Assembly (NCBI RefSeq): GCF_030067705.1 | Contig: NZ_JASJEX010000003.1 | Span: 310,001-374,000 of the forward strand | Reading direction: 5' to 3' | Source: Kribbibacterium absianum | Lineage (GTDB): Bacteria; Actinomycetota; Coriobacteriia; Coriobacteriales; Atopobiaceae | DNA: 64,000 nt | Part shown: one piece after another, positions 1 through 7,553 of the stretch | How positions within the stretch are numbered: position 1 is the stretch's first letter | Layout: the number at the start of each line of letters is the position of its first letter | The notes under the pieces: model-generated | The model's input: the letters and a program-made list of their open reading frames with translations, nothing else | What the model was told of the DNA's origin: nothing | The model's database searches: none | Translations under genes and position numbers: made by a program

Positions 1-81
1 CTGATCTTGGCGTATGCCACTGTAGGGAATCGGAGCCAGAACAGGTTGCGCCGTTTATTTGCCGAGCAGGCGCGACGCTGA
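1..81 (+). CDS. Possible C-terminal end of a gene cut by the window edge
   Basis: The first 26 codons are open in frame 1 and end at TGA 79-81, giving a basic tail (LRRLFAEQARR at the end). Composition is plausible for the end of a real protein, but too little is present to recognise a family. The start lies outside the window. Confidence 0.35.
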   Translation: MILAYATVGNRSQNRLRRLFAEQARR

Positions 82-206
82 GTGCGAGGGGCACGACCGG
101 AACGGTCTGGACAAGAAGGGCCGCTCCTGGAAAAAACGCGCGGGATAAAGAGCTGCGTTCGTGCGAGGGGCCGATAGCATCCACCGCATTGATGAGGTGA
201 GGGACC

Positions 207-525
207 ATGACCGTCCAGGACGGGTGCCTACCCCGGCCTCAGAGGTCTCCGCCGCACCGCCGTCGAGTGCAAGCAGCCGGGCTGCGCCATAGGTGTTCTG
301 AGCGGCTCCATGGGCCCGTCGACGTGGGATTGCGAGATGTCGCAGTCCGCCTCCGATGTCGTGTGCGAGAGCGGCATCGACACCGACAGCGTCCGCGACC
401 CCTGGTGTGTCATCAGCGGCGAGGCACTTCCTGCGGGCGGCTTTGCGCCGATATGGTTTAGAATCGTTTCAGAATCTGCCGCAAACGTGACGTGCCGCTC
501 TGACCGCACCGTCCCTCCGAGGTAA
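207..525 (+). other. Cysteine-containing open frame, possible frameshifted small gene
   Basis: A strong ribosome binding site (GAGGTGAGGG, 193-202) precedes ATG 207, but that frame soon becomes arginine-rich and unlike protein. The +1 frame, open from 211 to the TAA at 523-525, reads like protein: acidic, with spaced cysteines (VECKQPGCAIG, STWDCEMSQSASDVVCESG, RDPWCVISGEALPAGGF). It has no start before ATG 310. This could be a small gene broken by one indel near 225-235, or chance. The response-regulator promoter region overlaps its end. No family recognised; the rest of 82-527 holds no other gene. Confidence 0.25.
455..476. promoter_or_regulatory. Candidate response-regulator binding box upstream of the two-component operon
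   Basis: Reading the minus strand, the box is GATTCTGAAACGATTCTAAA followed by CC: two GATTC half-sites in direct repeat about 11 bp apart, as OmpR-type regulators typically bind. A near copy on the plus strand lies at 2414-2434, before the downstream membrane-protein genes. Sharing between the two promoters suggests autoregulation; binding is inferred. Confidence 0.45.
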
Positions 526-527
526 TC

Positions 528-1196
528 ATGGCCCGTGTGTACTTCGCCGACGATGAGCCCCAGGTGCGCCTGGTGCTCGAGGCTTTCCTGACCCGGGAGG
601 GCCACGAGGCCGTCGGCTTTGGCACCTGTGAGGAACTGCTGGCCGCGTTCCGCGAGAGGCCCTGCGACTTGGTGCTGCTGGACGTGATGATGCCCGGCAT
701 CGACGGCGTGGAGGCCCTCCGGCGTCTCCGCGCGACCTCCCAGGTGCCGGTGGTGCTCCTCACCGCCCGGGACGGCGACGGGGACTTCTGTCGGGGTCTG
801 CGCCTCGGCGCCGACGACTACGTGACCAAGCCCTTCAAGCCTGAGCTTCTCATGGCGAAGGTATCCGCGCTCCTGAGGAGGGCCTCCCTCCAGGCCGCGC
901 CGGCCCTCGGCAACCTCGCGCTGGACCCGGTGCGCCGCGAGGCCAGCGTCGATGGCCGGGCTCTCGCGCTCACGCCCACCGAGTACGGCCTGCTCTCCTA
1001 CCTCTTCGCGAGGCCGGGCGCCGCCGTCTCCAAGGCGGAGCTCATGGCCGAGGTCTGGGGCGTGCGGGAGCCCGGCGACACCCGCGCCGCCGAGGAGGCG
1101 AGCCGCCGGCTCCGCCACAAGCTCATGGACGCAGGCTCGGACTGGGTGAACGAGACCGTGTGGGGCTTCGGCTGGCGCCTCGCGGACAGGTCGTGA
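528..1196 (+). CDS. OmpR/PhoB-family response regulator
   Basis: A 222-residue two-component response regulator. The receiver domain (about 1-118) has the acidic pair D8/D9, phospho-acceptor D52 in LLDVMMPGIDG and the conserved lysine in the TKPFKP segment. The C-terminal winged-helix domain (about 128-220) has the usual LTPTEYGLLSYL and DTRAAEEASRRLRHKL blocks. It starts at ATG 528, just after a possible box at 455-476. Its stop overlaps the GTG start of the histidine kinase (GTGA), so the two are translationally coupled. It probably controls itself and the membrane proteins at 2513-3471, which carry a similar box. The signal is unknown. Confidence 0.95.
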   Translation: MARVYFADDEPQVRLVLEAFLTREGHEAVGFGTCEELLAAFRERPCDLVLLDVMMPGIDGVEALRRLRATSQVPVVLLTARDGDGDFCRGLRLGADDYVTKPFKPELLMAKVSALLRRASLQAAPALGNLALDPVRREASVDGRALALTPTEYGLLSYLFARPGAAVSKAELMAEVWGVREPGDTRAAEEASRRLRHKLMDAGSDWVNETVWGFGWRLADRS

Positions 1197-2365
1197 GGGT
1201 CGTGGCGCCGGCCAAGGGAGGGGCCTCCCTGCGCCCCGTCGCGCTCGTGGTGGCTGCAGCCGCGCTCGGCTGCGTGGCGTTCGTGTGCCTCTTCGCCGCG
1301 ACCCAGGAGGAGGTCCTCTGGCGCCGGGCGGAGGAGGTCGTGGCGCAGTATGCGGCCGGCGAGTGGGACCCCGAGGAGACAGGCGTGCCCGTGGAGGTGC
1401 AGGCCGTCCCCGCCGACCCGGGGAACCCGTTCTGGCAAGCGACGGAGGGGTCGAGCTTCCCGTCGGCCGCGGTCTCCGTGGCGCTGCGCCACTGCGCGGC
1501 TCAGGGGCTGCCGGCCGAGTCGCAGGTGGCCAGGGCTCGGCTCGGCGACGGCGCGGTGGTGCTCCTGTGCCGGGACGCGGGTGACGGCACGGCGGAGCTC
1601 CTAGTGGCGGACGTGGGCGCGGCCCTCAGAGCGCTGCGGGACACCGCCGGGCAGCTCCTGGCGGTGTCCGCCGTCTTCGTGGCCACGCTGGGCGCCCTCG
1701 CCTGGTGGGCCCTCCGCAAGGTCGCTGAGGCCCAGGCGCGAGCGGCCGATCTCTTCGCCAACGCCGCCCACGAGCTGCGCACGCCGCTCTCCATCGCGGG
1801 CGGCCATGTGGCGGCTCTCCGGGAGGGCCTCTGCGGCCAGGAGGAGGCGCTCGCCGTGGTGGACGGCGAGCTGGGGCGTATCAGAGCGCTGGTGGACGAC
1901 ATCCTCGCCCTCTCCAAGGCCGACGCCGGCGCGGTGCTCCCGGAGCCGAGGCCGCTCGACGTGCGGGAGGAGCTCTACGACGCGCTGGGGCTTTTGGCCC
2001 CGGAGGCGGCCGCGTTGGGCGTCGCGCTTGTGCCGTCGATGCCCGAGCGGCTGCCCTTGGACGCCGACCCGAGGCTCCTGTTCTCCGTGCTCACGAATGT
2101 CCTGCGGAACGCCGTGCGCCACGCCCGCACGGCCGTGGAGGTCTCCGCCCGGGTCGAGGGGGCCCGCGTGGTCGTGTCGGTGCGCGACGACGGCGAGGAG
2201 CCGGCCGAGGAGGACCTGCGGCGGGCGTTCGACCGCTTCCACGCGGGGTCGGACGGCTCCACGGGCATCGGCATGGCCGTGGTCAAGGAGTACACAGAGC
2301 TGCTCGGCGGTGACGTGCGCATCCGGCGGGACGGAGACAGGACCGAGTGCCGCATCGTGCTCTGA
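1193..2365 (+). CDS. Sensor histidine kinase, partner of the adjacent response regulator
   Basis: A 390-residue membrane kinase starting at GTG 1193, overlapping the regulator stop. Two transmembrane segments (about 13-37 and 155-180) flank a small extracytoplasmic domain of about 115 residues. The H-box FANAAHELRTPLS has its phospho-accepting histidine at about 193. The ATPase domain shows an N-box (NVLRNAVRHA), a G1-like VRDDGEE and a G2-like GSTGIGMAVVKEY. The sensing domain matches no family I can name. Confidence 0.93.
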   Translation: MRVVAPAKGGASLRPVALVVAAAALGCVAFVCLFAATQEEVLWRRAEEVVAQYAAGEWDPEETGVPVEVQAVPADPGNPFWQATEGSSFPSAAVSVALRHCAAQGLPAESQVARARLGDGAVVLLCRDAGDGTAELLVADVGAALRALRDTAGQLLAVSAVFVATLGALAWWALRKVAEAQARAADLFANAAHELRTPLSIAGGHVAALREGLCGQEEALAVVDGELGRIRALVDDILALSKADAGAVLPEPRPLDVREELYDALGLLAPEAAALGVALVPSMPERLPLDADPRLLFSVLTNVLRNAVRHARTAVEVSARVEGARVVVSVRDDGEEPAEEDLRRAFDRFHAGSDGSTGIGMAVVKEYTELLGGDVRIRRDGDRTECRIVL

Positions 2366-2413
2366 GGGGACCCGGCTCGCGCGGACTGCGGGTACATCGC
2401 GGGGTCTTTGAGG

Positions 2414-2434
2414 GATTTCTGAGCGATTTAAACC
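2414..2434. promoter_or_regulatory. Second candidate response-regulator box
   Basis: GATTTCTGAGCGATTTAAAC plus C closely matches the minus strand of 455-476. A related AATCTGAAATCGC stretch follows at 2449-2461. It lies 79 bp before the ATG at 2513, a sensible distance for regulating the two downstream membrane-protein genes. Function is inferred from the match only. Confidence 0.45.
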
Positions 2435-2512
2435 GTGATATGAAGCTAATCTGAAATCGCGCAGATCCACGCTTTGCGGTCCGAGTCCAAGCATCCGAAG
2501 CTGGAGGTACGA

Positions 2513-2911
2513 ATGAAGGCTAAACGCGCCGTGTTCCTGGCGGTCTCTGCTGGCATTGCGACTGGGCTTCTACTGGCTCTGATGGTTGGTTCACAGTTGC
2601 TCTCGAGCGCGGAGTCAAAGGGATGGAACAGCTCCCTTAGTGTGCCCGTTCGGGTTATGGCTCTCTACCCTTGGGGGCTCGTTGGCCGCGATCTCTCGGA
2701 GCAGCCCCTGACCGGTGACCCCGCTCTGAGGGTGCGCTACGAGCCCGGTTGTCAAGTCATGAAGGGGAGCATGAAGGTCGACGCATCGAACTTGGTGTCC
2801 GGCGACATTGTGGAGGTCTGGGTGACTGCGAGGGACTCGAGCCCCGGGGCGCTGAAGAGAACGCTAGGGGGTGATGTGTGCTCGTCGCTGATTGTCATGG
2901 AGTCAAAGTGA
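2513..2911 (+). CDS. Membrane-anchored or secreted protein of unknown function
   Basis: A 132-residue protein with one N-terminal hydrophobic segment (VFLAVSAGIATGLLLALMVG) after a short basic start (MKAKRA), so it is either anchored with its body outside or secreted. I chose ATG 2513 over the upstream in-frame ATG because GGAGGT (2503-2508) sits in front. The mature part is polar, with two cysteines (EPGCQVMK and GDVCSSL). No family recognised. It overlaps the next gene by four bases and follows the two-component system, with a matching operator box, so it may be a target of that system. Confidence 0.7.
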   Translation: MKAKRAVFLAVSAGIATGLLLALMVGSQLLSSAESKGWNSSLSVPVRVMALYPWGLVGRDLSEQPLTGDPALRVRYEPGCQVMKGSMKVDASNLVSGDIVEVWVTARDSSPGALKRTLGGDVCSSLIVMESK

Positions 2912-3471
2912 AGTGCAAGCGACCCCTTGTTGTTCTAGCGTGCGGCTGTGTGCTCGCCGCGTCAGTTGCGATTCTGGCTAGCCAGCCCAAGACGACACGC
3001 GATCCGGGCGACGCCGGGGCACCGTCGGTGATTGCCTCCAGCGACTCTCGCGCTGCCTCCGAAGGTCACAGCGACCTTGCGGCTGAGCTCGCCGCAAGGG
3101 TACGGGCGGGGGATGACGTTTTGGCTGAACTCGCCGCTAGGCTCCAAGAGGGAGACGAGTGCGCCGTGGCCGTTTGCTCTGATGGTTCGGGATCCGAAAA
3201 GCTACTGTCTCCGTCCCAGTCGTCGGCCGTCCTGCGCGCGGTCTGCAATATCGTACTTTCCCGGGACCTCTATTGCTCTCCAGAGGCGACGACGGACTTC
3301 TCGGGCGTGGACGCGAAGATGATCGTGCTGGCGTTCCCGGACGGGAGGTCGTTCGATTTTGGGATGGCCGGAAGTGACGTGTGGATTGATGGCTTCCGGT
3401 ATCTTGGAGCCTCTTTCGATGACGGTGAGGTGATTGAAAACGCTTGGATGGACAGCCTGCAGAGCAAGTGA
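2908..3471 (+). CDS. Membrane-anchored or secreted protein of unknown function
   Basis: A 187-residue protein read from GTG 2908, which overlaps the previous stop (GTGA) and is preceded by GGAG. The N-terminus is a signal or anchor (KCKRPLVVLACGCVLAASVA). An alanine- and aspartate-rich region (about 45-75) contains a near-duplicate, ELAARVRAGDDVLAELAARL, suggesting a short helical repeat. The C-terminal part (LAFPDGRSFDFGMAGSDVWI) looks like a small beta domain. Bodies of this type bind an unknown ligand in many Actinobacteria, but I cannot assign this one. It probably forms a unit with the gene at 2513. Confidence 0.68.
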   Translation: MKCKRPLVVLACGCVLAASVAILASQPKTTRDPGDAGAPSVIASSDSRAASEGHSDLAAELAARVRAGDDVLAELAARLQEGDECAVAVCSDGSGSEKLLSPSQSSAVLRAVCNIVLSRDLYCSPEATTDFSGVDAKMIVLAFPDGRSFDFGMAGSDVWIDGFRYLGASFDDGEVIENAWMDSLQSK

Positions 3472-3649
3472 GAGATCTCTGGAGGATGAAGCCTGTCTAG
3501 CTCTGGATTCGTTCCGGTCGAAGTGCGGGGTTCTTCTCTACAGGAGGGTGACGCACGCTAAGCACCTGGGCGCTCCGGTGCGCCAATTGGTAGTAGGCAC
3601 CTGTCGAGGTGGCGTGACTTTGACTGGCTGGTGAGTCAAGGCATCTGAT

Positions 3650-3681
3650 GAGACCCCGGGTCATGAGACTCGGGGTCTTTT
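3650..3681 (+). terminator. Rho-independent terminator
   Basis: The stem AGACCCCG / CGGGGTCT is closed over a 12-base loop and followed by TTTT. It lies 180 bp past the stop at 3471. The interval 3472-3799 otherwise holds only this hairpin, a small TTGACT/AGTCAA inverted repeat (3619-3639) and the terminator at 3743; no gene is visible. Confidence 0.7.
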
Positions 3682-3742
3682 GCGTTGGCAGCCATCTGAG
3701 CGGTGAGACAACGGCCAGGGCCGAGTGCCCTTCCGAGAAGAA

Positions 3743-3777
3743 GGCGCGGCGGTCGAGGAGACCCCGACCGCCGCGCC
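3743..3777 (-). terminator. Terminator of the minus-strand lipoprotein gene
   Basis: A perfect 13-bp stem, GGCGCGGCGGTCG with CGACCGCCGCGCC, encloses a 9-base loop. On the minus strand it is followed by TTCTTCTC. It lies 22 bp past the stop of the lipoprotein gene at 3800. Confidence 0.75.
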
Positions 3778-3799
3778 CCTCAACGTGCCTGTCCCTCGT

Positions 3800-4633
3800 T
3801 TACGCGACTTCGTACCAGTCGACCTCGGTCTTGACCTCGGCGGCGTCAATGTCGCTGGCCGCTTCGAAGCGCACCTTCTCGCCTGGCTGCCAGGCGGTTG
3901 AGCTACCGACCCACGTCTCTCCCATGCGGACGCCCTCCGCGTCATAGAGCGCAAGGGTAAGGTTGAAGCTGCTGAAGGTCAGGTCGGACGTGTTCTCGAG
4001 CACACACGTGTAGGTGTAGTACCCGTAACCGTCATCGGTCTTGTCCCAGGTGAGGCCGTTGACGATGGCATCGACCTTCTTCTGCTCGTCGGCCTTCTCG
4101 TTGACGGCGTTGGCGTTGCGCACGATCTCCTGCAGCCCGGATTGCGCGCTCTCGCCTTCGACGGTCAGGCCGTACTCGTCCACGAACTTCTTCAGGAGTG
4201 AGGAGCGCTCGTCGTAGACGGACGTCCACTTGTCCGCGTACTCCATGGAGTCGATGGAGTAGGTGTCGATGACGTCAAGCTGCTGCTGGAGGAGGTTGAT
4301 GTATGAGAGCACGTCGGCTTGCAGCACGGTGTCCTCAAACTGGCGGTTCTTGAGCTGGCTGGTGATGTCGAGCTCGCTGTTCACGACGGCGAGCATCTGT
4401 TCGTTGTCGAACAGGTTCGTGCCGAGCTGAGCGGTCATGTCGTCAATCTTCTTGGAGCGAGCCTCGAGGCCCGACGCGATGATGCTCATGGCCTCGTCGT
4501 CCGCGTAGTCCACCTTGTTCTCTTCGGCTTCAGCTTGGGCTGCGTCCATAGCCGCGTTCGAGCCACACGCGGTGATGAATGGCACGGACGTGAGCAGGGA
4601 AAGCCCCACCACGCCAACGAGAAGCTTGCGCAT
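3800..4633 (-). CDS. Lipoprotein with C-terminal FxLYD-like domain
   Basis: A 277-residue secreted lipoprotein. The signal peptide ends in a lipobox, FITAC, with C23 the lipidated residue. The middle (about 30-190) is helical and acidic, probably coiled-coil (SGLEARSKKIDDMTAQLG, INLLQQQLDVID). The C-terminal 80 residues resemble FxLYD-type domains (CVLENTSDLTFSSFNLTLAL then MGETWVG), beta-sandwich folds common in secreted proteins of Gram-positives. The start has an AAAGGA-type site just upstream. It has its own terminator (3743-3777). The role is unknown; FxLYD identification is by pattern only. Confidence 0.8.
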   Translation of the reverse strand: MRKLLVGVVGLSLLTSVPFITACGSNAAMDAAQAEAEENKVDYADDEAMSIIASGLEARSKKIDDMTAQLGTNLFDNEQMLAVVNSELDITSQLKNRQFEDTVLQADVLSYINLLQQQLDVIDTYSIDSMEYADKWTSVYDERSSLLKKFVDEYGLTVEGESAQSGLQEIVRNANAVNEKADEQKKVDAIVNGLTWDKTDDGYGYYTYTCVLENTSDLTFSSFNLTLALYDAEGVRMGETWVGSSTAWQPGEKVRFEAASDIDAAEVKTEVDWYEVA

Positions 4634-4761
4634 CTGAGTCCTTTCGACAGTGGTTTCAATGGGAATAATGATAACGAAAGAAAGGCTGAAACCTGTCCGG
4701 ACGGACAGCCGAGCGCTGTCGCGATTGCCTGGCCTTCTCTGTCACGGCGATCTGACGGGAG

Positions 4762-4801
4762 GGTGATAGAGAGTTATAAACGGTGATAGAAGGTTATAAA
4801 G
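4762..4801. repeat. Two tandem 20-bp repeats in a promoter region
   Basis: GGTGATAGAGAGTTATAAAC is followed directly by GGTGATAGAAGGTTATAAAG, an exact 20-bp tandem with two mismatched positions in the middle and one at the end. Each copy ends in an AT-rich TTATAA in otherwise GC-rich DNA. It sits between the divergent lipoprotein (start 4633) and the fragment at 4819. Two helical turns per unit would suit a tandem operator. Confidence 0.6.
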
Positions 4802-4818
4802 CGCGATGATTTCTCTCG

Positions 4819-5271
4819 ATGCCGATGGACGGTAAGGACGCCATGTTCGCCAGCAAGGAGCTTGTGCGTTCCATGGCAGAGGCCACCCAGGGACATCCGT
4901 TCATGGTGCAGCTGGTGGGCTACTACACCTGGCAGGCTGCGCGACGGCGGCTCGGTGGGGTCGGGGCCGTCGAGGAGCAGGATGCGCAAGCTGGTATCGC
5001 GGAGGCCGAGAAAGGCTTTGAGAGCGCGGTGCTTGTCCCGATGCTGCACGGTGTGCCTCCGTACCAGCTTGAGCTTCTCAAAGCCGTGGCTCGTGAGGGT
5101 GGTGTCGGCCCGGTGAGCTTTTCGGAGGCGTCCGCGTCGTTGGGTAGGCCGTCGTCGTCGCTGACCAAGGCTCGGGCGAAGCTTATCGAGAAGGGGCTGC
5201 TTGTGGCGACGACCCGTGGTGATGTGGCTGTCGCGTCTCCGCAGCTGGCGAGGTATCTTGCGTCCCGCTAG
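4819..5271 (+). pseudogene. C-terminal remnant of an AAA-type ATPase
   Basis: This 150-residue frame matches only the C-terminal part of the orphan AAA-ATPase family common in Actinobacteria and Firmicutes. GHPFMVQLVGYYTWQAARR is typical of the helical lid after the sensor region, and the rest is a winged-helix tail (SFSEASASLGRPSSSLTKAR, LIEKGLLVATTRGD). Walker A and B motifs are absent and nothing upstream encodes them. ATG 4819 has no convincing ribosome binding site. It is most likely a degraded gene; a short independent protein cannot be excluded. Confidence 0.6.
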
Positions 5272-5823
5272 CTGTTCAGTGCCAAGACGTTGTTGACGCC
5301 CGCCCATGTGGCGATGCAAGCCTACTACCGTCTCCTGTCCACCGGGCAAACGCCGCTCAGCAAGCTTCGACTAGCAGTGTCCGGCGCGCTCGCTCGTGCA
5401 AGCACGTGTTGCAGCCCGTGGAAGCCACGCAGAACACAGTGTCAGAGCGCCCCGAACGATTGCGATCTTGGCAGGCGGGCAGGTGGTGCAAGTGATGGTG
5501 CATAAGGGGTTCGAGGCTCAGTGACGAGGGTCTTTGAACCAGGTCACTGCCAAGCCCTAGACCGCCAGATGATCCTGAGTTCACGAAGAGCCTCCAAGAT
5601 GAGCTGAACCGTTCGATTTTTTCACGGAGTTCACAGGCCCGAGATGAACATGTCTCAAAGTAAAAAGCTTGCTGTATGTGTCTCTAGGTAGGATGGTTAT
5701 TGCAAGATTCATCAAAGATTGCAGTTGATTTCGAAACCTTCGAGGTGACGAAGGCTTGCGTATGTGATCAACATACAGGTCAAGTTGAGGCTGCACGAAT
5801 GCGGAGTGGCTTAGGTGGTAGCC
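5272..5823. other. Gene-free interval with an AT-rich regulatory part
   Basis: No convincing coding frame is visible. 5272-5580 has ordinary composition and may be decayed sequence continuing the ATPase remnant. 5590-5800 is clearly AT-richer than its surroundings and likely holds the promoter of the ABC exporter, including the palindrome at 5760-5776. GGGGTTCGAGG at 5508-5518 resembles a tRNA T-loop but no cloverleaf forms around it. Confidence 0.5.
5760..5776. promoter_or_regulatory. Palindromic operator candidate before the ABC exporter
   Basis: GTATGTGATCAACATAC is a perfect inverted repeat of GTATGT and ACATAC around GATCA. It lies about 48 bp before the ATG at 5824, in an AT-rich leader. 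A partial copy (TGTATGTGTCT) occurs near 5673. No regulator is encoded next to it. Confidence 0.45.
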
Positions 5824-7452
5824 ATGAAGGAACTGTTCTCGTACTGCTGGCGAAGCATCGTGGATCGGGGCATGTTCGTGCGCTACGTCGTGGCCTGTTT
5901 CCTGCAGGCGCTTCTCGGGCTCGCGACCCCGTTCCTGGTGGGCAGCGCGATTAACTCGCTGCTCGCTGGAGGAGCCGGCGCCGGGGCTGCGGGCGTCCTT
6001 TGCGCGCTGGTGGCCGCCCTCGGCACCTCCTCGGCGCTCGCCGGCTACCGCGGCACCCTGCTTTACACCTACCTGCAGGCGGACTCGTCGTTCCAGCTGG
6101 ACGTCACCGCCACCATGCACATCCAGAGACTCCGCCCCGCCTTTTTCGAGGGCTTCGACCCGTCCTTCTGGCGCAAGCGGCTGGATACGGACACCAACGA
6201 CCTCACGGTTTTCTTCCTGCAGTCGGTGACGGGGCTCATCCAAAACGGTGGCTCCCTGGCCGTGACGGTCGCGATCCTGGCGGCCATCGACTGGCGCCTC
6301 TCCTTAGTCTGTGCCGCTCTGGCCGTGGCCACGGGCCTCCTCTACGGCGCCTTCGGCGAGCGCATTCACGCCGCGAACTCCGACTTCATGGAGGACCTCT
6401 CCGGGTATTCCGCTTGCATGCTCTCCCAGCTCAGGGACGCTCCGTTCGTCAGGCGCCACTCCCTCTTCGGCTGGTCGGAGTCCCGGATGCGGGAGGCCTA
6501 CACGCCTCTGCGGTCCTCCATGTACGAGGCCAACATGGTGGGCGGCAGGTTCTCTTTGGCGTCAGGCCTCGCCGGCGCCGTCGCGCTCGGGCTTCTGCTC
6601 TGGGTGTCCGTCGTCGAGGTCTCCTCCGGGCGCATGGCCGCCGGCTTCGTCGCCACCGCCTACGGCTACTTCTCCACGATGACCTCGTCTGTGGAGTCGC
6701 TTGCCGGCTTCGGCCACGACTACCAGTCCGCCCGCGTGAACTACGAGCACCTGCGCGACCTCGCCGCGGAGCCAGAGGAGCCCCGGGGCGAGGCGGTGCC
6801 GGAGCACGTGGGGGAGATCGCCGTGGAGGGCCTCACCGCCACGCACCCCGGGAGCGAGCGCGTCCTGCTCGGCGGGCTCACCCACACCTTCGAGCGCGGG
6901 AGGGTCTACGGCGTGGCCGGCCCCAACGGCTGCGGCAAGTCGACCCTCATGGACGTGTTGACCGGTCTCCTCGAGGGTTGCCGCAGCGGCCGCGTGTCCT
7001 ACGACGGCGTCCCGCTCGAGTCCGTCGATCAATACGCCTTGCGGGAACGCACCGTCGCCTTCGTGGAGCAGGCTCCCGAGATGGTGAAGGGCACGCTCCG
7101 GGACAACGTCTCGCTCCTCGCGCCCGGCGCCGATAGGGTCGAGGCGGAGCGTCTGCTCCGCCGGCTGGGGGCCGAGAGGCTCGTGCGGGAGGACGGCCTC
7201 GACCGCCCCGTCACCGGCGGGGACGGGGGCCTGTCGGGCGGCGAGCGCCAGAAGGTCGCCATCGCCCGCGCGCTCCTCAAGCGCCCAGACGTGGTGGTGC
7301 TCGACGAGCCCACTGCGGCCCTCGACGAGGACGGCCGCCGGGACGTCGAGGAGCTGCTGCGCACCCTCAGGTCGGACCACGTCACCTTCCTGGTCACCCA
7401 TGACGACGGGCTGCTCGCCCAGTGCGACGAGGTGGTGCGGCTGGTGGAGTAG
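5824..7452 (+). CDS. ABC exporter with fused membrane and ATPase domains
   Basis: A 542-residue half-transporter that would act as a dimer to export an unknown substrate. The N-terminal domain has about six membrane segments (e.g. FVRYVVACFLQALLGLATPF, VTVAILAAIDWRLSLVCAAL). The ATPase domain (about 330-542) has Walker A GPNGCGKST (about 366-374), Q-loop VEQAPEM, signature LSGGERQ, Walker B VVVLDEPTAALDE and switch histidine LVTHDD. I prefer ATG 5824 to GTG 5815 because AGGTGG lies just before it. The linker between domains is unusual for peptide or lipid exporters I know, so substrate is open. It stands alone, with a palindrome in its leader and terminator-like hairpins after it. Confidence 0.92.
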   Translation: MKELFSYCWRSIVDRGMFVRYVVACFLQALLGLATPFLVGSAINSLLAGGAGAGAAGVLCALVAALGTSSALAGYRGTLLYTYLQADSSFQLDVTATMHIQRLRPAFFEGFDPSFWRKRLDTDTNDLTVFFLQSVTGLIQNGGSLAVTVAILAAIDWRLSLVCAALAVATGLLYGAFGERIHAANSDFMEDLSGYSACMLSQLRDAPFVRRHSLFGWSESRMREAYTPLRSSMYEANMVGGRFSLASGLAGAVALGLLLWVSVVEVSSGRMAAGFVATAYGYFSTMTSSVESLAGFGHDYQSARVNYEHLRDLAAEPEEPRGEAVPEHVGEIAVEGLTATHPGSERVLLGGLTHTFERGRVYGVAGPNGCGKSTLMDVLTGLLEGCRSGRVSYDGVPLESVDQYALRERTVAFVEQAPEMVKGTLRDNVSLLAPGADRVEAERLLRRLGAERLVREDGLDRPVTGGDGGLSGGERQKVAIARALLKRPDVVVLDEPTAALDEDGRRDVEELLRTLRSDHVTFLVTHDDGLLAQCDEVVRLVE

Positions 7453-7499
7453 CGACGGTTCGTCGCTTGGACGGGGACGGCACCCGCCTCAAACGTGAC

Positions 7500-7537
7500 G
7501 CCGGCTGCCGCAGCCCTGCAAAGCTGCGGCCGCCGGC
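7500..7537. terminator. Bidirectional terminator between converging exporter and hcp genes
   Basis: Nested stems GCCGGC/GCCGGC (outer) and CCGCAGC/GCTGCGG (inner) lie between converging genes that stop at 7452 and 7554. A smaller perfect hairpin, GCGACG gtt CGTCGC (7452-7466), abuts the exporter stop. T-tracts are poor, as usual in GC-rich genomes. Confidence 0.6.
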
Positions 7538-7553
7538 TCAACAGGACCTTCCG

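Noticed and set aside
5500-5525. tRNA gene suggested by GGTTCGAGG
   Set aside because: No acceptor, D or anticodon stems can be folded around it.
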